Part shown: piece by piece, positions 46,268 to 57,879 of the stretch
How the letters are laid out: every line of letters begins with the position of its first letter
How positions within the stretch are numbered: the first letter of the stretch is position 1
Assembly (NCBI GenBank): GCA_947462335.1
Contig: OX381714.1
Coordinates: 17,270,618-17,334,617 of the forward strand
From: Harmothoe impar
Lineage: Eukaryota > Annelida > Polychaeta > Phyllodocida > Polynoidae
Reading direction: 5' to 3'
Length of the DNA: 64,000 nucleotides
Notes under the pieces: model-generated
Databases searched by the model: none
The model's input: only the letters and a program-made list of their open reading frames with translations
What the model was told of the DNA's origin: nothing
Program-made: the position numbers and the translations under genes

Positions 46268-46788
46268 TTAAAACAGGCCTGCTCTATTGCAGGTTCCATC
46301 ATGCTGCAAATAGGTGACATTTAGGGAAATTGAACAGGATAGAGGAAAATCTGTGAAATAACCATCAATTCCGAGATTATAGAACAGTTTCATCTCCTGA
46401 TAAGGATCCTGCCCATAGTCCCAGGCCAGGAACTGATTGTCATTACGAAATGAAGCTGCATGCATTTTAAGTCCATAACGATGAGCCCTGTTGAGAAAAT
46501 CAGTCACATTTGAAATTCTATTATCTTTGCCCACTCTTACTACCATACCCTTGTTTATAGCTAAACCATAGTAGGTCTTTGCCCATTGCTGTAGACTAGC
46601 ATCATCTGGGAGGACCTCTAAGTGTAGTACATACACCAGAGGAAGCTGGGTAAGGTTCTTCAGAGCGGCGAGACTGTCCTGACTTGATGTCTGAATAAAA
46701 CAGGCATCTCTCTTCTTTCCATAACCATGTCTAGTGAGTACTCCAATCAGGAGCTGCTCAACGGTCACATCAGCATTTCTCATTATAT
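46268..46788 (-). CDS. glycerophosphodiester phosphodiesterase, last exon (172 aa)
   Basis: The exon starts in phase 1 after an acceptor (gttcgctggtag) and ends at a stop at 46268. The protein reads as the C-terminal half of a GDPD TIM barrel: LPLVYVLHLEVLP, TDFLNRAHRYGLKMHAASFR, MKLFYNLGIDGYFTDFPLS, the last being the usual G.DG.FTDFP strand. These enzymes split glycerophosphodiesters into glycerol-3-phosphate and an alcohol. The catalytic HRG motif and metal-binding Glu/Asp of the N-terminal half are not in the window up to 48.2 kb, so the rest is either far upstream (beyond the mobile elements) or lost. Confidence 0.75.
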
Positions 46789-46791
46789 CTA

Positions 46792-46893
46792 CCAGCGAAC
46801 AGGAACAGGAAATGGAACCAGAATGTATGATGGTAGTTTTAGGTAGGTATACCATCAGCCTTTCTGGTTCCATTTCCTGTTCCTGTTCGCTGG
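46792..46893. repeat. perfect 30-bp inverted repeat over the GDPD splice acceptor
   Basis: Arm 46792-46821 and its exact complement 46864-46893 (30 of 30 matches), with a 42-base loop. The first arm contains the pyrimidine tract of the GDPD acceptor. Confidence 0.92.
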
Positions 46894-46896
46894 TTC

Positions 46897-46995
46897 CAAG
46901 CTACCAGCAGGGGTTGCCCAGACCCAGCAAAATCCAACCATTTGGCAGTTACCGGAGCCTTCCTTCGGAAGGGTTTGGGAACGAGAATATGAATG
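46897..46995 (+). repeat. dispersed repeat, second copy of the 20.5 kb block
   Basis: Shares gcccagacccagcaaaatcc and accggagccttcc..cggaag..tttgggaac with 20511-20625. It lies right beside the perfect inverted repeat. Confidence 0.7.
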
Positions 46996-48180
46996 CACGT
47001 GCCTAGCTGCCACAGTGTCTAATGAGTGAACTGACTGCACCACCCTTCAGCCTCTATAGCTCAATGACACAGGCTCCGTCTGGTGGCAATTCTCTAATGT
47101 ATATCCCTAAGATTGGAGGCTGCTACCCTAATCAGTAGATGCCCTGCCGTTGGCTGGCGGTAGGCTGTATTGATTCCATTCCAAAAACATCATATTCAGC
47201 TCATATACATCTATATTTGATAGCTTACAGTTAATTACGAATTCACGACTTCTATAAAAATATTAAATTTTAGAAATAGCAATATTAAGTGCATTTTCTA
47301 AAACATAAATAAATAGACAAAACTCCACACCATTGAAATGCTTGTACATCATACTTCACAAGTCGAAGCTTGGTCATATCACACAATGCCGAAGGCCGAG
47401 TGTGATATGACCCAGCTTCAACAAGTGAGGTATGAGGTACATGCATATCAATAAGTGCGGTTTTGTGTTTATTACATGTCCCTAATTTCTTAAAATGAAG
47501 AAAATCAACAAACTTAGAGGCCATGGAGTATGACTACACCATACTCCATGGGGGCATGGAGTACGGAGGTGCCATGGGCTTAGCATAGCAAGGCCGTACC
47601 ACCATTTTATAAAAGTTATTATGCTAATCCCAGGTCATATATGGTGACCTCATTCAAGACCTATTGATTCCAAGTCACATAAGAAATTCGATCTGCTCCC
47701 AATAACAAATGAGGACACTTCATGAAAGTGTTATTTAACATAGAATCAGATACAGACTGCGCAATTGTCCAGACCCACTGGCCATCCTACAAAGACTGGA
47801 GTGGTTGTCCCTTCATGTCTTACATCAAATGTTGTGACACATTACTCTTTACAAGTAATTGTACCAGTACCTTACTTCTATTAAATACGTATTAATTGTA
47901 TCGTTTAAGTCCAATTGTACATTGCCAAAGAATCAAATGTATGTATTTCTGTAATGTAGCACAAATGGCTAGCTACACGCATCTCTTTGGCCTTCATCAG
48001 ATATGACCATTCACAGCTGTTTGACTGATCCAACATAATACCATGCACATCCACTAGTTCTGTCTGGTTATATCTCGTTAATATGTGCATCCATTTAAAC
48101 AGTTTGGCTACTCAATATGTATCGATCATCAGTACCATTACTCACCAGGGTAACCGTGAGCATTTGAGAATTTGAAAACA
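46996..48180. other. intergenic; fold-back MITE at 47335-47485
   Basis: At 47335-47485, cttgtacatcatacttcacaagtc/aagtgaggtatgaggtacatg and tcatatcacac/gtgtgatatga pair around atgccgaaggc. Nothing else is recognised; a minus-strand frame at 47905-48090 has no family resemblance. Confidence 0.55.
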
Positions 48181-48187
48181 ATACATA

Positions 48188-48191
<4 letters not shown>

Positions 48192-48230
<39 letters not shown>
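48192..48230. repeat. (TA)n microsatellite, left part
   Basis: Alternating TA directly before the TIR element; it continues at 48843-48881 on the other side. Confidence 0.95.
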
Positions 48231-48233
<3 letters not shown>

Positions 48234-48839
48234 ACCAGGTGAGGGAAAAGACCCCTTCAGGGGGGAAAATAGTAATTAAAATGGGTGTAATAATCTTTAA
48301 AATGAGATATTATGAGTTAAAAAAGTCCTGGTAGTTTTGTGGGAATTGCTTTTCAAACATTAGTACATATCACTAATTGAAAATGGTAAATAAGCCCTAA
48401 TTACATTGTATCCCATTGTAAATAATGATAATTATGAAAAATCTGTTTTATTTAAAAATAACTAAATAAAATTGGATTCATTAGTCTAAATTTGGTTCTA
48501 GGAGGAATTTTTGCATTCTGTTTTCAGTTTTGGGTAACTGATGGGATTTTCAAGGAATCCGGATTATTTCCTCCAATTTGGGCTTTTGGGATAGTTTCCA
48601 TGGCAACCAGAAATTATCATATGAGCTAATTCTTCAGAAAAACGTTCTTTTTGCATTCCAAATATAGAATGTTTGCATCAAAGATGGAATTATTTCATGA
48701 AGATCATTGCATTCTACATAAAAAATGGTTTTAGAACTTTTTTTCATGTATTTAACACTCATTTGCATCTATGGTGCCTCCTGTTGGCCAAAACCAGAGT
48801 TGAAAATCCCGCCTGAAGGGGTCTTTTCCCTAGATGGGT

Positions 48840-48842
<3 letters not shown>
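48231..48842. mobile_element. 612-bp TIR element inserted in (TA)n
   Basis: Ends gtgaccaggtgagggaaaagacccc and the complement gtgacccatctagggaaaagacccc, about 35-bp inverted repeats. TA runs lie on both sides, which fits a TA target. There is no coding capacity inside. Confidence 0.88.
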
Positions 48843-48885
<43 letters not shown>

Positions 48886-49275
48886 GTTGGTTAGGATGAG
48901 ATAAGAAAGGGACACAGTCATACACTTTTGCCCTAGATCCCAGAAACCAGGCGGCCTATACTTTATTAATAATCACAAAAAAAAAGAAAAAAAGACTGAT
49001 GTATAGGACCGCCAAACATCAATTGAGGTGGAGGTGGACGGTTTGAGTTATGAGGTAGACAGTACCACCTGGTGGATGAACATGGAACTACCTAGACACT
49101 GGACCACTTAGCGTGTACAATATACATTGATATTTCCCGCCTCGTCAAATATCACTCCATATTGTCTGTTGGTTAGGATGAGATAAAAAAAGGGACATGA
49201 CACAGTCATACACTTTTGCCCTAGATCCTGGAAACCAGGCAGCCAAAGGGCAACACAACAAACACTTTCGCCCCA

Positions 49276-50760
49276 TTAAACAAAGTCCTGGAGATGTGAA
49301 GCCACTAAGACATCCTTTGCACGTCTTGACTTGTAACTGTCAGAAATATATAACAAAACCACCAGAGACTTCCAGTCTCCGTACTGCTTGACCTTATGCA
49401 AAGGCAAGAAGGAGGCTAGGTAGGTTGCAGCACCACGACAAAGACTGTGTGTGCTGAAGTCACCTAACAGGCCAGCCTTAACGCAGACTGACTTCAGCTG
49501 TGACGAGAAGGACTTGTATGTGTAACTAAATAAACAGTTATTTGGTTTCAGGCCGGAATCCTTCACATAAATTGATAGTGCCTGTACCGGGCACAGCGGA
49601 GAACCCTGCGCACTCACTACTGGTGCTCTCTGTAGACGCTCACTGAATTGTATTGTCTTTGAACTCCTGTTCAGAAAATCCATACCGCCTTGCCAGAATG
49701 ATAAGTCCTTCGCTCTCAGAGTGTGTGGTGATGAAGTCACGTGACTGGCTCTCAGTACGTGTCTGTAGCATGTTATCAGAGCACACCACAGGGTAAAATC
49801 CTGCCACACTGACATGTCCAATACTGAGAATATACTAAGCAAGTCCTCAGGCGTGAGAGGGTCTACTTGGCTAGTTGCAGAACCCAAGATTCTCTTAGCA
49901 CCTGTCACAGTACACTGAAAAAGTAAACTTGTCACCAGACTCGTCAAAGTGACTGTCATAAAATAAACGAGTCAAAAGTTGTCTAACCTATCAGGTTACC
50001 GTCCCACAAATAGAATCTGGAGCTAGCAAATGTATGGTTTTTGGCTGGCACATACCAAGTGGGTCTTCTATCTCCAGCTAAAAGACCCGCTTCCTTGTCA
50101 CTTAGACAAGTTTTTTGCCTCGTTTATTTTATGACCGTCACTTTGAAGAGTCTGGAGACAAGTTTATTTTTTGAGTGTACATTTTATCAAGAAATGATTA
50201 GTGTCCACATGGTCCACACCCATGTAATCATGTAGAACCCACAGGCTTGAGATCTAGTTCTTGATAGACACAAAACTGAGGGTATTCATCATGTGTGTTA
50301 TGTACAAACAAACTGTTGTGGCTGTAGACAGAAGAGGCAGAAGGGAATACTCTTCACAGAAATTATAATATTTATTCCACCGAGTTCTGTATGCCTTCCT
50401 GGTATTTTCAGCCCAGCACTCATCCTTCACATCCCTCCAGGCGTCCAACAATACCGCAGCTCTACAACAACAAGTAATAAACCCCGGTAAACAGTTTTTG
50501 CAGACTTCCACACAGTCTGGATTCCCCAGCCTAGACAGACAGTCGGGCAGTAGATTGTCCACACCGGGAATCCAGACTGACCTCATCTGGACATTGTAGA
50601 AGCAACAAGACCAAAACAATTCTCTTGCCCAGGCCATTGCAGTACAATTTTGGCTCCTAGCACAGCAAGAACTTGAGTGTTATCGGTGGTGTTAATGGAG
50701 TTCCTGAAGGACTCAGCTCATCTCTTGAGACCTACTATAACTGGCCCTAGCTCCTGCTCA
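49276..50760 (-). pseudogene. Ngaro-like Pol remnant: RNase H end and tyrosine recombinase, interrupted
   Basis: Order on the minus strand: a decayed RNase H piece (TTDNTQVLAVLG near 50680), then VWIPGVDNLLPDCLSR (RNase H end). The recombinase N-terminal helices follow (ENTRKAYRTRWNKYYNF), then a TAG stop near 50240, a nested MITE, and the catalytic domain. The catalytic residues are present: R in VLRASHV, H..R in THSLCRGAATYLA, W in GDWKS and Y in VLLYISDSY. With the MITE left out, the flanking frames meet in phase. The recombinase would join circular cDNA to the genome; this copy cannot make it. Confidence 0.85.
49911..50179. mobile_element. MITE nested in the recombinase, TA target duplication
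   Basis: Inverted ends cactgaaaaagtaaacttgtc (left) and cactcaaaaaataaacttgtc (right, complement). Arms stay similar for about 80 bases (ccagactc.tcaaagtgac.gtcataaaataaacgag). TA flanks both ends (49911-49912, 50178-50179). Confidence 0.92.
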
Positions 50761-50969
50761 TTAATGTGGTCATCATAAGCCCTGTGGGTGGACTCTCTTC
50801 ATGAACACACCTGTCATCCTTGCCATGCCAAGTGCCCCACATATAACCAAAGTCACTTGTATTCAGTAGACAGTACCACCTGGTGGATGAACATGGAAAT
50901 AGTTAGACACTGGACCACCTAGTGTGTATAATATACATTGATATTTCCCACCTTGTCAAATATCACTCC

Positions 50970-50973
<4 letters not shown>

Positions 50974-51063
<90 letters not shown>
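50974..51063. repeat. (TA)n microsatellite
   Basis: Near-perfect TA run with two interruptions. Its open frames (repeated Tyr-Ile) are not genes. A diverged piece like the Ngaro B repeat (gacagtgataacatttgcc ... ggcactttatta) follows at 51095-51155. Confidence 0.95.
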
Positions 51064-51068
<5 letters not shown>

Positions 51069-51155
51069 TATATACTTTATGATGACAAAGGAAGGAGACA
51101 GTGATAACATTTGCCTTAGCCATAAATACGTACCCGGTTAAGGAGGCACTTTATT

Positions 51156-53317
51156 AAGAACAAAGTGAAAAAAAAAAAAATACACCAACTCCTGTTGAGG
51201 AACAATGGAGGGGACTGGATGGTTGCCACAACAAGGAAGTTGGTGGGGAACCCCTGGGGAGTGTGGACGGAACCAGACCATACCATCCCCACCAGTTGAT
51301 ATTTGGTTATATAAATTATATACCATTATTGGTTTCATATAATTACACAATAATGGACACATACACATATATATATATATTATATATAGATAGTCAGACC
51401 CCACATAAATGTACCAATTGGTATTTTCCAGTGTTTTTCACCTTACATTAGCTATAGAATAGAGACATCTCCACCATACAAGGTCTTGTTGGTTTTGGTC
51501 AAGAGGGAACACTCTCACCTTCCAGAAAAAAAGAGTTTATGTGTCGGACCAAAGCTTTTTGTTTTATGGCTTTCCAAAGTCAAAAATTACCCCAAAATTG
51601 GGGTTCAAGACTCTCTTTCATGGTCAACAAAACCATTACAAGCCTTATCAATCATCACAGTTTATTAGGTATATGTGTTACCTATCAGTTTCAAGAGTTT
51701 TCACAGAAATACTTGTTTCTCAATTTTTCACCACAACCTGCCTTTAAAGAAATGCCACTTGTGTAATGATAATTCTTAATGCCTCAGCCAGATTACTTTC
51801 GGTGGCCACTGAATATCAAAAAATTTAGGAGCCTTCAGTTTTTATTTTAGCCTACAGATCCAAAAAAGTTAATTTGTTATGCAGTTAATGTTATGAACAT
51901 TACAACACATGAATACTCTATAAATCTATAAATACCCCAAACCTATGAAGTCAAGGTAATTCTCATCCATGGCTAGTATGCATTTATTCATTCTAGAAGG
52001 AATTACATCCTAACCACCCCCCCCCTGCTACATTTTAAGACATGCACTACGCTAAACAACCACATGATAAGATAGAATGGACATTGCTACAGCACTGTGT
52101 GGTATTTAGATGCATTTCTATTGGTCTGACTCAACCTTTCAGTCCTCCAATTTATGTATTGAGTCAGAAAATGACAAAATGTTCACCAAAATCTCACCGT
52201 CAAGCCCTAAAACACTGAGGGGGTATGTTTTCTGTTGTTTATATAATACCGAATTTTCATGACTTTAGTGTGTTAAACTTGAGCTGGTAACCCGGGCCAA
52301 GCATGCCATAAGCAAACGACTTGCCGCCCAGGCTGCTGAGGATCGGCATTTTGAGAAGATGAAACCTTAGCTTTCCCTACCATGTTGCCATGATTCCGTT
52401 CATCATCCAGTGGATATGTGTTAAATAACATCAAAATATGGCAAAATTAGACCTTGTCAAGCTTATTCCTTCAATCCAGCACATATTTACCAAGCCAGCA
52501 TTGGTCAACATGCTGATATCTGATTTTCCTCCAGAAATCACCATTTATTGTACAGTTTAATAGTTTATATCTGATCCGGGCTTGGGCTAGGCACTTTAAA
52601 TCTGGGCTGGCCCATTTGGAATCCCACTGTTAGCCCTGGACAAAAAGGACCACAACCCAGATATGGGCAAATCAGCTTGCCCACCTAAAAACACTTATGG
52701 GTCCCACTAAGCCATGCTGGCTAGGTATATATCCTTCTTGATTATCCCATGCAGAAATAACCTTGTAATTACGTAAAATCCTCTTAATTCGACATTTTTC
52801 GATCGATACCATCCCGCCAGGAGTAGTAAACAAGGAGGCAACATAGCTCAAGTGACCGACTGACGCCCCCGACTGACCTAGTTTCCGTGGTGGCTTCGAT
52901 CAGCTGATCGTCCCCACCCGCCCTAGTCGAGTGACCAATAGTTAGGGTTAGGTTCCCCCTAAGACAGAACTATATCATAGGGTAAATTGGTCACTTGACT
53001 TCGGCGTGTCGATTTTACATCGTCCTCCACACATCCCCCTTTTTACAAATCTAACCGAGCTGGCGGCCTTCATAAATTTACGCAATTAGAAGGCTATTTC
53101 TACCCAGGAACATCAAGAAGGATATGTACTGGATTGAAGGAATAAGCCTGACTCACTCTAATTTCGCCACATTTAGATGTTATTCAATTCGTATGTGGTA
53201 CTACTGGGAGAATCATGGCGCTCGGTGAGTCTACCAGTAGATCCCCTAGACAAAATGAACAATCGAAAAAGGAAGGCCTAATATGTTATAATATTCACAT
53301 ATTTGAAGATATGGTGG
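51156..53317. other. intergenic, nothing recognised
   Basis: AT-rich DNA; short ORFs only. Confidence 0.5.
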
Positions 53318-53319
53318 TA

Positions 53320-53450
53320 TAAACGCATTAAAGGCTTGTTGGGAAAGCACTTGTTTGGTAAATCTGTCTAATAATGCACTCGCCTTTGGTTCGTGCATTT
53401 TTGCCAGATATACCTCACTCGTGCTTTCCCAACAAGCCGTTAGTGCATCA
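53320..53450. repeat. fold-back element
   Basis: acgcattaaaggcttgttgggaaagcac is mirrored by gtgctttcccaacaagccgttagtgca around a centre with gcactcgcctttggttcgtgc. A minus-strand frame across it is a product of this hairpin. Confidence 0.8.
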
Positions 53451-53617
53451 CTAGTTTGCCGGGTCTTGAATAAATCAGAAAGTTGCCATATTTCATAACT
53501 GGGATGATTGCTTGTTTGAACAGGCCTATAGCATCCTGAGTGTTCATACAGTATCTGATAACCTTGAACTGTGTTAGTTTGGTTGATATCTTGTTCCAGG
53601 ACTAGGGCTAGTAGTAA

Positions 53618-54469
53618 CCCAGTAAACACCCTACATAGTTCCAACGTAGCTCAGAGGTTTCTCTAGGTAGATGTCCAACCAAAAGGTTTGAGATTGGTAA
53701 TTTTGGAAGGTTTGTAGACGTCAAAACGTTAAGGTTTATTTACGTTCAACAGATGTAGACGTCTGATTTACGTTGATCTACCTCATTCAGATGTAAAAAT
53801 TCTACTTAGATCTACGTTAAACGACATAACTTTCAACTTGTATTGGGTAGATGACTTTTCTGTGTCACACTAGGTGGCAGTACTATCAATTATGGAGAGT
53901 GTATTACAGCTCCTTAACAAATCTACCACATTCAAGCAGTAAATTCTCATTAATTGTGAATTCAATATCATGCAAATAAACCGCATTCAATAGAATATTT
54001 ATATATAAAGGACAGGTGATTAAAGTATTGTGCATGAATAGGTGCTTTGAGGCACTTTACTGTGAGGACACCACACTGGTGGTAATGGAAGAAATACAAA
54101 GCCTCTCTGCAGCCAAAACTATTAAACAGATCTATACTGTCAGGCTGCTCAATTGAACTACAAGAATATACTATGTAGAATAAGATGAGATTGAAAATTA
54201 TAGTAGTTACTTTGTATGAATATTGTTTGTAAATGTAAATTTGTCTGCAATATATTACAAGTCTTTGTCTGAGTCCCACTATGTAGAATTATATGTGATG
54301 TGTTAAACATAGATTTATGTCTTCAGGAGCTATGTAAATCAGACCTGCAGGTTTGAGATTGGTAAATAAACCTTAACGTTTTGACGTTGATAAACCTACT
54401 AAAATTACGTAGTTCAGACCAAAATTCAGCGTAGATTTACCTCTGACCAACGTTGTTGTGTTTACTGGG
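53618..54469. mobile_element. 852-bp TIR element with CCCAGTAAACAC ends
   Basis: Left end cccagtaaacaccctac and right end (complement) cccagtaaacacaacaacg. The arms share ggtttgagattggtaa and tcaaaacgttaaggtttatt over about 130 bases with gaps. No coding capacity. Confidence 0.8.
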
Positions 54470-55393
54470 AATATGTTAGTTTCTACCACAGGTCATAGGG
54501 TGAAAGACATGGTTAGATACATAATAGGAACCCTGTTTAGTAATAAAGTGGCATGCTCAATGTATATACAATCATGTACAGGTCTGTAATAGCTTGCCAG
54601 GGAAATGTACCTTTTAGCTTGAGCAGTTCTATTACCAAACATTTCCATATGGGCGAAGGTGGCAGAACGGCAAGCCGAACCTGGTGAAAAAAATGTTATT
54701 TTGTACATTTTTGCCCAAATAAAACCTCTGGGCTGGTTGACCTTCTATAGGGTAAAGAAAAAAATCATAACTTATAATTGAAGATGTTTATGACATATAT
54801 GAAAGTGGATCACTGTAGAATGTGCATAGCGGCAAGACTATCAGAGCAAAAGAAGAAGGAAAACTGATTGGCTGATTACGGTAGTTTCAACTGAAGTCAG
54901 ACACCCTTGATTCTACAGTGATTCATATTTGTGAATGATGATAAAGTCTAAGTGTTATTCTTTGCACAACACAAACGCTAGAAGTAGTAGTGTACATAAA
55001 TAACCTCAAATTGCGATTTACGTGTCATGGTGTATATAAACAGCTGTATCAATGGTAGACAGTTAAATCCTGATAAGAAAGCTGATGAAAACATTCTTTG
55101 CGATAAGGCACTATTGTAGGTGATGGCCAAATGAAGGTGGATCATGATTTCAAAGTATACGTTTATAATTATCCTGTAAATGATGCTCTCAAAATTATCA
55201 TCTTTTATCAACACTTTTACATAAAGTTGCTCACTGTGGAAAGGTGTCACCAGCCCAAAACCTTTCATTGTATTATATATAGGATATGTAAAATTCATTT
55301 ATGATACCAGGTCTGAGACGCGCCCCCCCGCCCCCTAGGGTAGCCTGCTTCCCCCACAGCCGCAGCACACTTAGTCCAGTGAATGAATACTTC
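54470..55393. other. intergenic
   Basis: A short inverted pair gatcactgtagaat/attctacagtgattc (54808-54928) may be another fold-back element. 55310-55390 is the left part of an older repeat (see 58560-58840). Confidence 0.5.
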
Positions 55394-56325
55394 CCCAGCA
55401 AACACACCTTTAATGGGCCAGTGCTGGCCCAATGCTGGCAACGGTACTGGGCCAGGGCTGGCAATACGGTTCTGGCCCAGTACAGAAATGCAAATATGGG
55501 CGACACCGGGCCAGTACAGTGTGCCATAGTCGGCCCAGTACTGAGCCTATATTGGGCCACTACTGGGCCAATGCTGGCATGCCAATACCGGCCCAGTACA
55601 GTGTGCCATAAACAGCCCAGGACTGGGCCTATACTGGGCCAGTACTGGGCCAATACTGGCCCAGAACTGTACACCAAGAATCTGGCCAGTATTAATCATA
55701 CCATGTACATGTATTATGAGTTATATAATTGAGAAAAAATCATATTGCCACCCATCGCACATCCTGCACTCATAGATAGTGTTTAAAATAAGTGACCTGT
55801 CAAACATCTTTCCTCAACTAGTTTTAACAACCAGGACTGAAGGAGACCAATCTTATCCACATATGCCACAGCAAGCTACCAGTATAAGATTTATCTTTAA
55901 AACGCAAACATGAGGTGTTTATAATGAGAACCTCTTTGTTAGCCAATAGCTGACCATATTAAATTCATAATGTTGTATTATATAGATGTCCAGTGATATC
56001 TATTTCATCATAAACTAATTTTCAGCTTGTTAAGGCAATGTGAACCAGGAGTATTGAGTAATAATTATACATATGGGCCATATATCTCATAAGACATGCA
56101 ATGGTGACATCAAGTGGCGTTATTGGGAACTAATCTAGTCAGATTGCCAGTACCGGGCCAGTACAGGCATACCAGTAATGGCTACCGGTACATTGCCACT
56201 AGTAACCCTTTACATGGAGGAAGAAAAGGCAAAGAAGTGGCATGCTATTGGCAGTGCTGGGCCATTACTACCAGTACTTGCCGGTACAATGTCAGTACTG
56301 GCCCGGTAAAGGGGTGTTTGCTGGG
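55394..56325. mobile_element. 932-bp TIR element with CCCAGCAAACAC ends and GGGCCAGTACTGG subterminal repeats
   Basis: Left end cccagcaaacacacctttaa and right end (complement) cccagcaaacacccctttac. Next to each end lie many copies of tgggccagtactggcc, a palindromic motif (left 55415-55690, right 56140-56310). The terminal 12 bases differ by one base from the element at 53618. No protein is encoded; frames through the repeats are artefacts. Confidence 0.85.
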
Positions 56326-56460
56326 TCAGGGTCAACAAAATTGCTACATTAGGGTTTTCAATGGTTTTCACATCTTTGATACATGCACATTTCAGAAAAA
56401 AAAAGTTTACGGGAATCCTCCTTGGGGAAGTGCCTGAAATCCAACATGGCCACCTTTGAA
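56326..56460 (-). repeat. older dispersed repeat, right part of copy interrupted by the TIR element
   Basis: gggtcaacaaaattgctaca ... gtttacgggaatcctccttggggaa matches the reverse of 58680-58800. Together with 55370-55393 (ttagtccagtgaatgaa) it makes one copy split by the 932-bp element. Confidence 0.75.
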
Positions 56461-57045
56461 CTCCCTTTCAATGTTAAACAGCCATATTCTTGCTTCTTAT
56501 TGACATTTTCACTATTATGATATACCAATTGACATCCGCTTCAACAGATGCATTGATCAGAATTATTTTCCAAGGTCAAGGTCACATATCTTTTATGATT
56601 TTACTGCAATAATGAATCAAAAATTCTAATTCACAAAAAAAACAGCAAGGCTGCATCTATGTGGACATGAAATCCACTCCATACCTCTCTTTAATCACTT
56701 AACTGCACATTGATATAAGGTTGGCCAGGAAAAAAGAGTGTGTAAGTTGCATGAAGGTCAATCTAGATCTTAAAGGTTATTACAGTGATATACCATACTT
56801 TGAAGTTAAAACATACACATAAATTTGACCAATAACCTAAGGTCAAAGCTTTAGATATTATCAAAAGGAGCAGTGCCTAACCAATATTGAACAAAAGGTT
56901 TACTCTATGGGCAAAAGCTGTCCGAGGTGTCAACAGGTTCTGCATTCATGCACGTAATACCTTCACAGTTTGCAGGCCAGGGTGCATTTGAGTCCATTGT
57001 TTCTACAAGAAAATGTTTACTCTGCTGTCACAAATATGTCTGTAC

Positions 57046-57284
57046 CTGGAGGTAAACCCGCAGACTGTGAAAGTTAGCTGCATCAGATGTATAGCATGAT
57101 TGAAAAGCAACCTTCTCTGTAAACCTTGATGCATACTCTGAGTCTAAATCTTTCACCTCGCCATATAATGCTGCTAGCAATGTGTTCCCTGCTTCCTCAA
57201 TCTGCTGCTGAAATCTTTCTTTTTGCAGGAACACATCATAAAACTCTTTCACAGTCTCATATTTTGCCAGTGCAGATAGTTTCC
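57046..57284 (-). CDS. single exon of an uncharacterised invertebrate protein family
   Basis: Bounded by an acceptor (ttgggatag) and a donor (ctccag then GTACAG), in phase 1 and out phase 0. It reads KLSALAKYETVKEFYDVF, a helix rich in E/Q, TLLAALYGEVKDLDSEYASR and SDAANFHSLRVYLQVQ. The last resembles a PPTSDA..H..R.YLQVQ motif I associate with uncharacterised, often repeat-linked, invertebrate proteins; here the leading LPP is replaced. No partner exons were found; function unknown. Confidence 0.45.
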
Positions 57285-57369
57285 CTATCCCAAAGAATAG
57301 CTAGGGCCAATGAGCCACTAGGATAGTGTCCTATTCCTAGCCCTCTGAAAGGAGTATGTCCTATGTAAA

Positions 57370-57660
57370 CCCCTGTGGATCCGTACAGCGGCTCTTTGGA
57401 CCCTTCCAGTAGCTCTGGGGACCCCTTCAGTGACTCTGGGCACCCCTCCAGCAGCTCTTGGCACCCTGCCAGTGACTCTGTGGACCCTTCCAGCAGCTCT
57501 GGGGTCCGATTCAGTGACTCTGGGCACCCCTTTAGTGGCTCTGGGAACCCTTTCAGTGACTCTCTGGACCCTTCCAGCAGCTCTGTGGACCTCTTCAGTG
57601 ACTCTACGTACCCCTTCAGTGGTTCTGAGGAAGTCGGTAGAGTCGTCCTTGGTACAGGGG
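57370..57660 (+). repeat. 21-bp minisatellite, left half (42-bp higher order)
   Basis: Alternating units gacccttccagcagctctgg and gacccttcagtgactctgg. The plus frame is an open Pro-Ser-Ser-Ser / Pro-Phe-Ser-Asp-Ser repeat, open on both strands and therefore probably not coding. Confidence 0.85.
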
Positions 57661-57879
57661 GAAGATGATATAGTCATGCCTGGTATAGGGGAAGATGAGC
57701 TATTTGTTCCTGGTAGAGGAGAAGATGATCTAGTCATCCCTGCTACATCAGAGCTAGTGGACATTCACTATCTATAATGCCAGGGTATGCATACCCAGAG
57801 CCAGCATGGGTGTTTCCAGGAATAGATGTGGTCATAGAGTCAGCAGAGGGGTTCACAGAATCAGCAAGGATGCACCCAC

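Larger units (their letters stand above)
48883..50973 (-). mobile_element. Ngaro-like tyrosine-recombinase retrotransposon, internally deleted, with split direct repeats
   Basis: Minus-strand order: A1 (50973-50866), RNase H end, tyrosine recombinase, B1 (49245-49164), A2 (49162-49055), B2 (48956-48883). A copies share gtagacagtaccacctgg ... tatcactccatat; B copies share gtctgttggttaggatgag ... gaaaccaggc. The A1-ORF-B1A2B2 layout is the split direct repeat of Ngaro/DIRS-group elements. Gag and RT are missing, so this is a deleted copy. It lies inside the same TA microsatellite as the neighbouring element. Confidence 0.85.

Noticed and set aside
50919..51141. Tyr-Ile repeat frames on both strands
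   Set aside because: Translation of (TA)n.
53246..53644. 132-codon minus-strand frame with a hydrophobic start
   Set aside because: It runs through a fold-back element and into the edge of a TIR element; no domain.
55273..55732. Frames rich in GP, WA and YW across 55.3-55.7 kb
   Set aside because: Translation of GGGCCAGTACTGG repeats in a TIR element.
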